Shown piece after piece: positions 29,953 to 42,106 of a stretch of DNA of 64,000 bases; position 1 is the first letter of the stretch; each line of letters begins with the position of its first letter. The stretch spans positions 9,209,898 through 9,273,897 of the forward strand of contig CM012955.1 of the NCBI GenBank assembly GCA_000181795.3, written 5' to 3'. Below the pieces are notes generated by a model. It saw only the letters and a program-made list of their open reading frames with translations, was not told where the DNA came from and did not search any database. Origin of the DNA: Trichinella spiralis (taxonomy: Eukaryota > Nematoda > Enoplea > Trichinellida > Trichinellidae). Both the position numbers and the translations under genes were made by a program.

Positions 29953-32900
29953 CTAAAAATTCAAATATATCATCACTTGCATACTTATCTCGAAAAATAA
30001 TGACTAACTAATAATTTGAATTTCGTTCGATGCAAATATTTCCAATCAAAAAATACCGAACACAGACTTATTTATTCATTTACAGTAATCAATTTTAATC
30101 TTGACTTTTCTTTGATAAAAAGAAAAGAAACATGATATTTGTTCCATTGAACATGCAATTTCAGCACATCATAAATCAATGAGTAAAACTGTAATACTGT
30201 GATGCAAACTAAAATTTCGCCGCTGATCAGTGTGACAAAATTCACACTTGTAAATACCTTCTTGCATTATAAATAAATAATTCACAAGCTGCTGCCATTG
30301 AGAAGCAACTGCAAATTTCTGATTACAAAGTATAAATGACAGACAACAAGCAAGCAAACCACTTTATCATCGTGTCAATAAAAGAAAACTGAAATGGAAT
30401 ATTTCAACTCTGCACGTTGAGCAGCAATCAGCACCTGCAATTACGTTTCAACAACAACAACAATAATAAATATTAAATCGAATTGAAAATTCCTTATTCA
30501 ATATTAAAACATACAATAGCAAACTTTATGTATCATGTAAAAATGATATGCATCAGAAAACGTCGACGATTAATGAATAGCATCAGACAAGCGTCCCTGT
30601 AGGAGGAGTTACAATTGTGGGTTAATAATGCATGCTTACAAGTGTTTATAATTCCTGCGACAAAAATAAAAATTAAATACTATCAAGTCGATTAAAATTT
30701 AATAAATTTTCATGCTTCTTCGAACAAAGAGGGAAATTTTCATGAAATTTTAAACAAGATAATTTCTTAACATTTACAGTGAAATAATTTCCTAAAAAAG
30801 AAGAATAAATACACAGAGATAACTTATTGCTTTTAACTTTACATAAATCGAACGCATCATACAAAACAACGAACATTATTACATTATATAAAGTCCTTTT
30901 AATATCAAAATTTCTATTTCAAATTTCAGAAAATTTTAGAAAAATTCTGCGTTGTCTTTCTCAAAATATTTTCAAATAAGTTTACATCAACGCGCTTTCT
31001 AGTGAATAAATATTTTACAATACCAATTCCACTTATTAATATTTAAACAATCAAACCCATACCTAACAGTTCCGACTCCATTTGTAAAGCAGTGCAGTGG
31101 AAATTTTATTTGCTCAACTTTCAGAGTTTCGTAGAATGTTGATAAAAATGTTTAAATAGAAAATTTGTATAGATACTTCTTCTTAATTTCATACAAGTGT
31201 ATGGTAAGAAAAAAATTTCAAGTACATTATACTGTAATTAGAAAAATAAAATTATTAAGAATAGTGAATATTTTGAACGTTCACAAGTGAGCAAGAATGG
31301 AAAAAGCGTAAGAAAATGTAGCATAATTTTCTGATTTTTCTTTTATTAAAATTATTATTTTCACTCTTCATTTTCTTTATAAATAAATATGCCAAATATC
31401 CAAAGTAATATTTCAGGAATAAATCCTTCTTTTTGTAAAAAAAACCTTTAATAAAAGGACTTTATTTGATAATTATTTTACCATTTCAAAAGCTACACAG
31501 CATAACTACTGTTGGTATGACAAATGCTGAAAAGTACAATTAACCGCATATTCAGAATGGTGAATTACTTTTTTCAACAAATATGAAATTGTTCATTATA
31601 TTTTCATAAATGATGCCCTTTTAAAAAATGTTTTTTGAATATAATAACGCATAAAGTGTAAATGCACATTTTATACATGACTTACGATTGCTATTTTCTT
31701 AGTCTGGTTGTGTTGTATTATCAAAGCTGAAGTGAACTTATATTTAAATATTTGTTGGTTATATTACAATGAAGATAAAAATCAGTGGGAAATAATGACT
31801 TCTGAAATATTTATTTTTTTTTAAATAAAACTTAAACTGACGCACCATTCAGTAGGCTAGTGATGTGTTCACACTGCTGAACAGCTTCTGCAGGCATGAT
31901 TTCGAATGCGATAAGAGGTTTAAAAGAAAATGACAGAATAATTATTGGCAACAGTCGACGAAATTGCAAAGCTTATACCACTTTGCTTACTAATATTGCA
32001 GCCGTGAATGACGAAAATAATATTCAAATTCACGCACAACGCATTTTCATAGTAAACTTCAAGATGACCACATTTTCTTCTTTAGCAGATGTCAAAATGG
32101 AGTAAATTCACTTTTCTGTCGAACAACTGTACCTTTTTATGTGCTACTTTTATTCAATTTATGACGTTCAATTGAACAGCATTTGCTAATAAAATTGGCC
32201 TACGCTACGCTCTTTACTCTCACCTAAATTTGTATTCTACCATTTACTTGTAATATACTATTTGTTACAATTATAAATAATCTGCATTAATAAATTTGCC
32301 ACTTTTGTGCATAATACAGTTTTTCTTTTGCTATTCACACGTTAAGGAATGAATTGCTGAAATGTGTAAACAATTATTCAACTTTCAATCATACATGAAC
32401 AACTTTTTTAATTTAACAATAAAATAAACTTTATGCAAATAACAAGTTGTTTTTTCTGCTTATTTCTTGCCCACATGTTGTCTAGATTATTGAATAAAAA
32501 ATTGCAAATGACAGTATGAAAATGATACATGATTATTGTGAATCATAAAAATCGATTTAACCTTAAAAAAATTGTCGAATAAAATAAATAAAAAGAATTG
32601 ATGAATTGTTAATCTTATAATTAAAAAGTGATGATGTTGATGCTGAAATTGAAAGTTGTGCTAAATATTGTATATATTAAATATTAAATAAACTAAATAT
32701 TAAATAAATAATTTAATTTTCATATTAAATATTTTTGCATTATATATTTGTGAATTTCTTTACTATTAATATTATTACACCTGAACAATTCATTTTCTAC
32801 AGTTGCATGAATGAAGAAGCAGAAAATAATTTGAATATTTTGCAACGGTGTCAAACCGGTTTTATTTTGAAAAGAATGCATATTACTGTTATTTTCTTGC

Positions 32901-34893
32901 CGCTCTTTTCCCTCCTGAATTGCAACATTGATGACTAAAACAGAAATTTATTCTCCTTTCGTGATACGTTTGTTCAATGAATAAATCAATGTTGCCATGC
33001 ATGCTATGGGGTATAATAAGCGATTTATTTTTGTTTTCCACTATTAATTTCTAGTATTTGTTGATTTTTCAAAATATTGTTCCAAAAAATAATTCATTTC
33101 AATTTTTACTTGTTCATATGGAATGTTATTAGTTTTCTATTTCGTGAAGTTGCATAGTGTGAATGTAAACTTTTTTCTAGATCAAATGTAAACAAATGTT
33201 CGACAGTTTAAAATTCTAAAAAAGTCATACTGTAGTGAGTGGATCATGTTGAAATGAACTATTTACTATTTTTAAACAAGTTGAATATTATGTTTGTGTT
33301 CTGAAATTTGTTTGCGGAGTGCAATTTATCAGTTTTAAAAAAGAAATCTTTTTTACAAGAAGCAATTGAAATTTTATATAAATATTATTGGCTGTAATTT
33401 AAAATGATTACTTTTTACAACGAATATATTTATTCTTTTGTTCAGCTCTTTTATAATAAAGTGAAAGTCAGAATTTTGTAGAAGTAAATTAGCATTTTAA
33501 AATGACAAATTATCATCTTGTAGTACTATTTTAACAAATTAATGATGAACATATTTTGAGATTTTAATAGTGCATTAAGATTCTGTGTTGTTTTGAAATG
33601 GCCTGTTTTTATCATTGAAAAAGGGTTCTGTTCACAACTGCACTGTATGCAAATGATGAACAACACTTTCTTTGGCAATTTGAAATGTTTTGCAAAAATC
33701 TGCTGCTGTTTATACTGGACCACGTTAGCCCAACGATGCAGTCTTTTGCTTTACATGGTGGAAAATAAATGCAAAGCTTTATTTTAGCTAAACAGAGTTT
33801 AGCTTTTAGTTCGATATGTTGCACTTCACGCTTGTCTATTGCATTTATACTACTCAGTATTTCTACGTCATCATATACTTTGTACAGTTTGAATAAAACA
33901 CTACTGTTTATTTTTATTTTGCTTTGTAAAATATTTAATATATACATAAAATTTGAATTGCATATCTGATAAAAGTTTTTCATTCGTCTAACAAAATTAT
34001 TCAATTATTTTATCAAGCAATAGCGCTACCGAACTATCACGCACATTTCATGCAACAAAACTTGAAAATATAGCATGCTATTTCATTCATTATTTGTTCC
34101 TGTAAATGATTTATACAATTCAAATTATTAGGTTATATTTTCATTATATATTTTACTTATTTATTTCTATGTTTAATTATGATGATGCATTTGCATAAAA
34201 TGTAACGTTACGAAAATAGAAACTGTAATTTTAATTTCAACATAAAAATTATTCTCAGTAGTAGAAAATGTTTAATTTTATTCTTAATGAAATGTTTTAT
34301 GATTCAGGTGGCATAACAAACGGCTGCGTTTATAAACACTGTTATGAAAAAACAAATAATCTGCTCGTGTATTTTAACTCACAATCATCTCATTAGCGAA
34401 ACAAAGTATTGCTCATAGTACGAAATTCACTTTTAATATTTAAAGTTGTAAGTTAAATTCTTCACAAAATTGGCATCACTAAACATTATTATGAATTAAC
34501 TTTTTAATACTAATTCATAATATTATAATTTCAAAGGTTGTTCAACAACGTGTGGGTGTATAATATTTTTGATTGAATGAAATTAACTTTGACAGTAGAA
34601 TCACATTCGATATCATGATGATTTCTTCAGCTGTTATCAAATATTTAAATTCACTTAATGAATATAGCATAAATATTGCATAAATGATGAGAATATGTCG
34701 CTCGACAGTCATTGCACGAATTTAATTTTGTAGCATGGAATTTAAAATCTTTTACATAATGATTGCATTACTTAGCAATACGCACGGTTGGGACAAAAGC
34801 GAAAAAGCATCAAAAAAAGTGATAATTTTTTAAATATTTTTTTGTACCATTTTTATCAGAAAAATATTTTGTTTTATAAAATTTTAATTACAG
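29953..34893. other. 5-kb AT-rich gene-free stretch
   Basis: Only short open frames occur (for example 31896-32105 and 33612-34004 on opposite strands). None shows splice-linked continuation, domain motifs or coding composition. I see nothing to annotate. A missing first exon of the transporter or of the next gene could lie here. Confidence 0.5.
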
Positions 34894-35807
34894 TTGGAAT
34901 CCACGCTTTTTCGCGTTGTACAGTACTGCTCAATGGCGCAGTGCAGAAGTGAAACTGTAAATCGTAAACAATGTTACAGTAATAATGGAAATTATGATCC
35001 GAGCTCAAATTGTGCAGCTCAGGAAAACGAATGGAAAGAATGTGTCGCATTTTGCTATGATGAAAAGTTGATCAGTAAGTTTTCGTTGATAAGCTTGTTG
35101 TTCATCAAGTAAGCAATCGTAAACTTTTCATGCAACATTAACAGTGAGTTTGAACTTTAAAATAAATTAACAATTGAATATACTAAACGCATAAATTTTT
35201 CAACTTCATATTTAAAACATGTTGAACTTCAGTTCTCTTTTTATCAATGCCGTTTTTACAGTATTTGAATTTAAGACTTGGAAGAAGCGAGTACATCTTC
35301 AGTTGACTACAAAATTGATCTTCTCGACGTAAGTGTTGCACGTTGATTGTATTTTTATATTTAAAAATTAAATTTGAATTAAGGCGTAATTTTAATTTTG
35401 ATGTTTTTATTTGAGATGGTCTGTTTACGTTATGATAGTATTATTATAAATGTTTTCTTATGTACATTTTGGAAGGTGTTTTTCAATGTGACTTTTGAAA
35501 AGTAGAATTTATCAAATTTTCTTAAATTACATTTTCTTTTATGAACTTTCGAAATATAAAGAACCACAATAGTGGTTAAAATTTTGAAATAGCACTTTTT
35601 TAGCTAATATTAAAAAAATTCAGTTCACTAGCAATCTGCGATGAAACGCAGTGTCGCAGTGAAGCCATAAAGTACAAAAAGTGCAGTGCTGCATATCAAT
35701 TTTGCAGCGATGTTCAAAGAATTATAGAAGATTATGAAAAATGCTCTCACAGATGTATTTTTAATAATGAATTAGCAACCAATTCACAACAGTTGTTGGA
35801 AAAGTGA
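34894..35807 (+). CDS. cysteine-rich protein with two repeated modules, family unknown (5' incomplete)
   Basis: Exons 34894-35074, 35262-35328 and 35624-35807 join with consistent phase (1 then 2) and end in TGA. Each has a clean acceptor and donor: ttacag/GTAAGT, ttacag/GTAAGT, ttcag/stop. The first and third exons each encode a module with the pattern C-x3-QCRSE-x5-K-x-C, then a lone Cys, then E-x-C or E-K-C, then x3-C. The middle exon is basic with no Cys. I do not recognise the family. Six Cys per module suggests an extracellular, disulphide-bonded fold. The upstream exon with start codon and signal peptide was not found; AATAAA lies at 35881. Confidence 0.6.
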
Positions 35808-35880
35808 AAAAGTTATGAAAACGAAAAAAGTTTATTTTTCCACTTCGAAGTTATTTGAAATTTAACATTGAACAAAAAGT

Positions 35881-35886
35881 AATAAA
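35881..35886 (+). terminator. candidate poly(A) signal of the cysteine-rich gene
   Basis: AATAAA lies 74 bases after the stop codon, a usual distance. Confidence 0.45.
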
Positions 35887-37349
35887 TCAGTCATAACGAT
35901 GTTTTTAATTTTTTTGTTGATTGTGATTGGTTTATTTTTAAATTTACGGTAAACTGGCCATATTGAAATAATTATTCAACTCTGATGAAATTTGCTAGAA
36001 AACTAGCACATTTTTTACAGTAGAAAAATTCTAATTTGTGCAAGTTTCAAAAATTGTCCCAGAGAGAGAAAGAGAGGGGGGGGCGGAAGAAATGTAGACT
36101 AAACAACAAAAAACCGGTTTGACGTCAGTTTTTCAGCATAGTTTTGTACAAAAAGAAAAAAAGGTTCAAAATGAAAAATTACAGTATTCATTATTACTAG
36201 AAAGGTAATTGTAAAGATTTGAGAAATAAAAAAACACATATTTCAAACGAGCAAGCAAGCTTTTGCAAATTGTATGTATATCTACTTATTTTATGGCACA
36301 GTTTGAGGAAGTGATGAAAACACTTCACAAGCTTCCATTTTGTTAAGCGGAAGCAAAATGAGGAAATTGTTATTCTTTTGATTTTGAATTTTGTTTACCA
36401 TCCATGACATTGGCAATGAGCTTAGCGGCAATAAACGCTAATCCTGAAATGGTGATAAGCAGTCAAGATATGACCTCTGAAATAAATGATGCTTTTGATT
36501 GATCCGTTTTTGAAAAGAACAAATTTTTACAAACAATAATAATATGTAGTAAATAACAATGTTTGGTTGTACTGTGAAAGGCATCAGAGAGATTTAAACT
36601 TTTGATAAATTGAAATTTATTAATTTTCTTTAAATAAATATTCTGAGCAGTGTCAACCTGAATCCTTCTTTCGAACGTTGATTGTTGTAAATTGATCATG
36701 TAACGTGTGTGTTTACATTTTGAATTTATGCAAAAATTAGGTACTTTCACAACAGCAGATGGATTGTAAAAATGAAATGTAAAAGGTTGAATGCCGTTTG
36801 ATGTGGTCAATATGGAAATCAATGATGATGCAAAACAATGTTGTTGTTGTTGTGGTGGTGGTGGTGGTGAATGTCTGAAGAAAATTGTTGTTGACAACAG
36901 GCAAATCACGTGGGAAACAACAACACCCGCGGACATGCGAATCCACCGATCAAACCATTGTTAACATAAGATGACACGCACTGTTTGCATTTTCCATATC
37001 TCGTTTGTACAGTGAATAGACGTCGATGGTTACAGTTATTGTAGATGTGGTGCATCGTGTGTCTAAGATTCGACTGCATGCGCGCAAGTTGACTACAAAT
37101 CGTCATTGCTCTTTACAAATGTTGTTAGTCAATTTTCATCTGGTAAACAAATGATAAAGTCGCCTGTCGTCGTCAATCAAGCTTTCTCTGTCTCTCTTTC
37201 TGTACATTCTGCACAGCTAGCTGGCTAGCTAGTCAACCAAACTACAAGCGTCGTATAATAATACAGGGGAAAATCATCGACTGATTTTTGCCACACCTTT
37301 TCAATGCCAGCACAATTCAACGCCAAAATTATTGCACACTATCATCAGC
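35887..37349. other. intergenic region upstream of the Trk-like receptor
   Basis: There is no believable gene. It holds a GA-then-G run (36060-36084), a TTG/GGT tract (36839-36870) that creates spurious Gln/Pro-rich minus-strand frames, and a CTAGCTGGCTAGCTAG palindromic patch near 37214-37230. The last 500 bases are less AT-rich and probably include the receptor promoter. Confidence 0.45.
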
Positions 37350-40300
37350 ATGGATTTGGTGTTGTACCTTTGCTTTGAGTCGAAATTGATGCTCTTGTTA
37401 CTTCTTCTTCTTCTTATTGTTTCGCTTAATTTCGGTGCTTTTTGTGAATTTCAATCAATCAAAAACAGTGTGTTTCGTCTTTGCAACAGCAGTCAAGATA
37501 ATGCTTTTATTTCTTGTCCAAGTAAATATGCGACCGAGGTGCTGCCGCAGTTGCGATCATTGCCCTGGTTGAACACTTTGTAAGCTGATTTTCACTTTGC
37601 AATTTTATTATTTAATCAGTTTTCATCTCATTCACTTTGCCAAACAATTTCTCAAACCTTCTCAAAATATATTATGCTAATTTGGGATTATTTGGAATTT
37701 ATACCACGACTGCATATATAATTTATATTACAATTTTACATATATAATAGTTAATATTCAATAATATTCTGCATGAATAACAAAAATGTGTTGTATATTC
37801 TTCAACTAAGAAACAGCAGTCTTTTGTTTGTGTTTATTTGCATCGCTCTTTCATTAAAATTAATGAACACAATTAATCTTTGCGGGCGTTATTTACTCAC
37901 GATGATCAACGTTCAACGATAAATAAATATTTTATGCGTTGGCTGCTCTTTTTGTTTTTTTTTAAAAATAAAACCTCTATTGATGTCAGATAATTTTATA
38001 ATTTTCAACTTGTTTGAAGCAAATTTTTAATTTTCATTTACAAACTTTCTACTTCAATATCTATTTTTAAATAATATGCCTCTCGTTTTTATTGGATGTA
38101 TGCATTTAATACAAAGTTTGTGAAAATATTTCAGATTTAGATTTTGCAAATATAAAACGGCCATTTTGATCTGCAGCTAAAATGTAATTTATCTTTTGCA
38201 AAATCTACTTACTGTAAAAAGAACAGTTTAATCAGGTAGCAAAATGGGATTGTTTTTATCACATTTGAAAACATCGATCTTATGAGCTTTTTTTGTATTT
38301 TTACTACTCTAAGCGTACTCTCGTGGAAGCATTTACGAAGCAGAATAAATTTTCACAGCTTTTTTCTTTTATTCAATTTATTTATAGTGAAATTGAAGAT
38401 TCTGAAACAGAACTGAAATTACCATGGAAGAAATTTGCACGTTTATCTTCTTTAAAAATTCTGTAAGTTTACATATGAAAATTGTGACGCAAACTCTTTA
38501 TTACATTTTCAATAAGAATTTAATGTAAATATATGATACAGTCTGTTTCATATTTAATCATATCATTAAATTGGAAGTAGATTTACTTTCAACATATTAC
38601 GTTGATTATAAAAAATGTTCACTAAATTATATTTCCATTATAATTTTTCTTCATTCAGTAATGATGATTACGAAGCACATTGTCATCACTTTTGTTCTAC
38701 AACGTGTAAACGTTAATCATTAAGTTACAGTAGGACACGTTTTAAGTTACTGTAAATAATCACAACAAAATTTTAATGGGTGATTCAAAAATTCATCATT
38801 TTATGCTATTATTATGTTAAATAGATTACTTTAAGTGACCTGCGTGCAGCCAAATTAGACTGTTCTTGTCAAAACATGTGGCTTGCATTTTGGGAAAAAA
38901 TTCTTGAACCCATCACACCAATCGAGTCTTTATCAATTGAGATGGATGTCCTTTTATGGTTTCTAGCAGACGTTAATCGCGTCTGCGATTTAGATTGTCC
39001 CAAAACTGTGCGAGATATTTATGAGTTACCAAATCAAATTAACCTACCAAAAGATGCTTTCAATCACTGTCTTACCGAAGGTGACCCAGCAACAGAATCT
39101 GCAATTTACGAAAATTTTAAAACTAGATGTGGTATGTTATATATTGTTTCAGTAGCTGATGTTTGACAAAATTTCACTGCTACACTGTTTCAGGATTTGG
39201 ATCTTTACAGTTAAATGTAAAGCAAGTTATATTTGGTTACAACAAGACAGACGATGTTGTGGTGTGCAAAGCCACAAACAGTAATTTGATTAGCGTCACA
39301 TCAAAAGAGTGTCCAACTTTTAAAATGACAAGTTTTCTAGAAGAGCCAGCAAAGCCTGACACGTTCACGTGGTAAGTTATTGTATGTTGCATTAGTTAAA
39401 TGTTGCCCACTATTTTGATTGAACTCAATATTTTACTTGAAGGGTAAACAAATGCATTTCTTTGCATATCATTATTACTGACTGTCATAAAAATTTGCAT
39501 AAAGTGATTATCTCAGAAGCTTGTAGCGTGTTTATCAGTTTCATTTTGTGCTTCTTTGATTGTTGCTGTTTTGTTAGTTGTATTTTTGGATTTTCATTTT
39601 GAAGTTACAAATTTAACTCAGAGTACAACTTAGTTTATTACAAAAGACGTTTTAGTGTTGTCCGACTTTTGTTGTTAACATTATGATGAACTATTGATAT
39701 ATTTTCAGTTGAAAATTGCCTGAATAGTGAATATATTTTTAGTTTTTGTTATGCTTATATTGGTTTTAAGAACTAAATGTTTCCCTTCCATATCCCATAT
39801 TCACAGTACATATATGCAGTATGAAAATTGTTGAATGATTGTGTTTGTTTTATGCAGGTGCATGGGTGATGATACGGCTGTTTTATCCGTTAATAATGTT
39901 CGACCAAACAGTTCTGGATGGATAATATGTTTTGGAAATGGATATCTTCCCCAAGCTGCTGCCATACCGCTTTTAGTAATTAGTATGTGAGTTTTCAGTT
40001 TCATGCATTCATAAAAATATTTTACGATAATAGAATAAGATTATTCATAAAATATAAAGCAAAGATTATAGGAAATGACAAAACATCACGAGACAATAAT
40101 TTTGCGTCATTATTTATTATTATTATTATCAATTGAGTTGCTTATTAATTATGCAATTAAAGATAATTAATCATTGTCAGTGATTGGAATATTATTAGTA
40201 ATATGGTCCTGTTGAAGAAGTAAAATTTTAAACTAACAGAGAATAGTGTTGTGTATTTCTATTTTATATTTGCCAAATTTGTTATAGCTCCACCGGTGTA

Positions 40301-41678
40301 TCTTCGATTTGAAATGGATCGTGTGAATCAACAAGAACTGTTTATTCGATTTCAGCTTCATTCATATCCGAATGTTGATCTGCATTTATTTATTTGGGAA
40401 ACTGATTTGAAAAATTGGCGTGAATTGTCACTTACTGAAGAATACACATCTACAAACGGAAGAAGAGGAGCACTCTGGTTTTCCCGCACTTTGCGATCAT
40501 TGGCTAGCACAACGACAGAAGGTGAAATTCAATTTACTAAAATGGATACGGTATGCAGAACTGATTTGTATAATTTCACTGCGTGCAATGCAGTTGGATG
40601 CATTTCAAAGGTATTTGAAATAAAGCCAGGTATTAATTGAGTATGAAGTTTTGTATCAACCTATTTCACGCATGTTGTTATGCAATACTTTCAGATGAGA
40701 ACAACGTACTCTGTGCAGCCAACGCTGATAGTCCTACATATCAAACACCAAAATCAGTAAAATTTAACATTTTGCGTATTCATGCCGTTCCTACTAAGCA
40801 TGATGATGCGAATTATTTAAATTATGCTGATGGCCAAACTGACCAATCAATGCAATATTCTCCAGTAAGTTTTCATGTTTTACAAGTGGAACTCATTTTT
40901 TCACTTTTGAGCAACACTTTAGTAGTTTAGCAATTTTTGATGATGCTTATTAAAAGTGAGCATAAGGGGTGGTTTTACTCGGTCCCGCTTTTCTCTCATT
41001 GGTCTTTGCCCACGCTATTTTATTAGACCGTCAAATCTTTGTTGTATTGGTTTTCATTTTATTTGGCCGTGAAGTCTTTGTCGTAATGGTTTTCTTTGTC
41101 TAATTGCTCAGTGAAATCTTTGTCGTATTGGTTTTCCTTGTCTAATTGCTCATTGATTCAAACTCTTCAGTTGTGATTAAGATTTGACGATCCAATAAAA
41201 TAGCGTGGGTAAAGACCAATGAGAGAAAAGCGGGACCGAGTAGTACCAAACCTGAGCATAAAAATAATGCAAGTTCATGTATAAATACTGTACAGATTAT
41301 TACTATCAAATTTCGTTTAATGAGTAATCAACTGCTAGCAGTCATAATTTCATGTGCTAAAAAGTTTGCGCTCAGCATTAGCTTTTTGCCATAATTAATA
41401 AACTAATTTATTGTTTTTTTTGCATTTTAAAACAATTACGTTGATTTTTTAGTTTGCTTAATTAAAACTTTTGTTTTTAGATGCAAGTAATAATCCCTTT
41501 TTTTATACTCAGCGCCGGACTTATGCTTACAGTATTGTGTATTATTATTAATCGATGGCGTGTTCTAAGACAAGCTAATAGCACGCTTAAAAAAAGGCAG
41601 CCTATCGATGGACAAGAAAATGCACCAGAGCGTACTGCTGTTCTGTCAGATGCAGCTGAAAATGATATTGCCTTATAA
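37350..41678 (+). CDS. Trk-like LRR/Ig single-pass receptor lacking a kinase domain (8 exons)
   Basis: Exons 37350-37579, 38388-38462, 38836-39131, 39194-39371, 39858-39982, 40288-40629, 40695-40864 and 41481-41678 keep phase throughout (2,2,1,2,1,1,0) and give 537 residues. Order: a signal peptide with a poly-Leu core; a Cys-containing LRR cap; a leucine-rich repeat ending LKILDLRAAKLDCSC and NMWLAFWEKI, close to the Trk LRR C-cap; a first Ig-like domain (paired Cys around 39270 and 39930); a second Ig-like domain opening PPVYLRFEMD and closing LYNFTACNAVGC, like the Trk membrane-proximal Ig domain; a stalk; one transmembrane helix; and a tail of about 40 residues ending NDIAL. Trk receptors carry a tyrosine kinase after the helix; here there is a stop. 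It may act as a decoy, co-receptor or adhesion protein. Other LRR-Ig families remain possible. AATAAA lies at 41855. Confidence 0.72.
40957..40965. repeat. left target-site duplication of the MITE
   Basis: TGAGCATAA directly before the element, identical to 41253-41261. Confidence 0.85.
40966..41252. mobile_element. 287-bp non-autonomous TIR element (MITE), Mutator-like target duplication
   Basis: The two ends are long inverted repeats. About 55 bases from 40966 (GGGGTGGTTTTACTCGG, then CCCGC...ACGCTATTTTATT) match the reverse complement of the right end with few mismatches. The element is flanked on both sides by TGAGCATAA (40957-40965 and 41253-41261), a 9-base target duplication. Inside are about three tandem copies of a roughly 45-base unit containing TCTTTGTCGTATTGG. 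It has no coding capacity. A 9-base duplication and long inverted repeats suit Mutator-like elements. It lies in the last intron of the Trk-like gene. Confidence 0.85.
41253..41261. repeat. right target-site duplication of the MITE
   Basis: TGAGCATAA directly after the element, identical to 40957-40965. Confidence 0.85.
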
Positions 41679-41854
41679 ATATTGTCTATTTCTTCCATTA
41701 CTGAAGTAAGTAATCTGTTTAATTTCTTTGCTAGCATGATGAAATGAGCAGAAACACATAGGTGGAATGCATGTAGTTGTTCAGAAAATTTAACTGTGAA
41801 GCCTGACTGAAATGAATACACTTTGCATGATGCTAACAACATATTGTATTATAC

Positions 41855-41860
41855 AATAAA
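41855..41860 (+). terminator. candidate poly(A) signal of the Trk-like receptor
   Basis: AATAAA lies 177 bases after the receptor stop codon and before the convergent astacin gene. Confidence 0.4.
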
Positions 41861-42106
41861 AAAATATCTTCTTAACACTTATTAAATTAACAAGATTTAA
41901 GTTTGATATGATACGCATAAGAGAATAGGCCAAATATTATAGCCTTGGTTTTGTCAACAGCAAATGTGGAACTTTTTGTTGATTCATTTTTAATGAATAT
42001 TCTCACATTTAATGTTCTAAGCAAAACAGTGACTTAAGAAGTATAATAATGATAAAATACCGTGGTTTTGGTACATTCCAGTGTCGATTATCTTACTACC
42101 AATCAT

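Noticed and set aside
36463-36946. Minus-strand frames with Pro/Gln or Thr runs
   Set aside because: They come from the TTG/GGT low-complexity tract and show no splice-linked continuation.
38659-38715. Possible extra exon in the Trk-like receptor after the acceptor at 38658
   Set aside because: It reads into a stop in the required frame and no donor gives the phase needed; joining 38462 directly to 38836 restores a normal LRR (LKILDLRAAKLDCSC).
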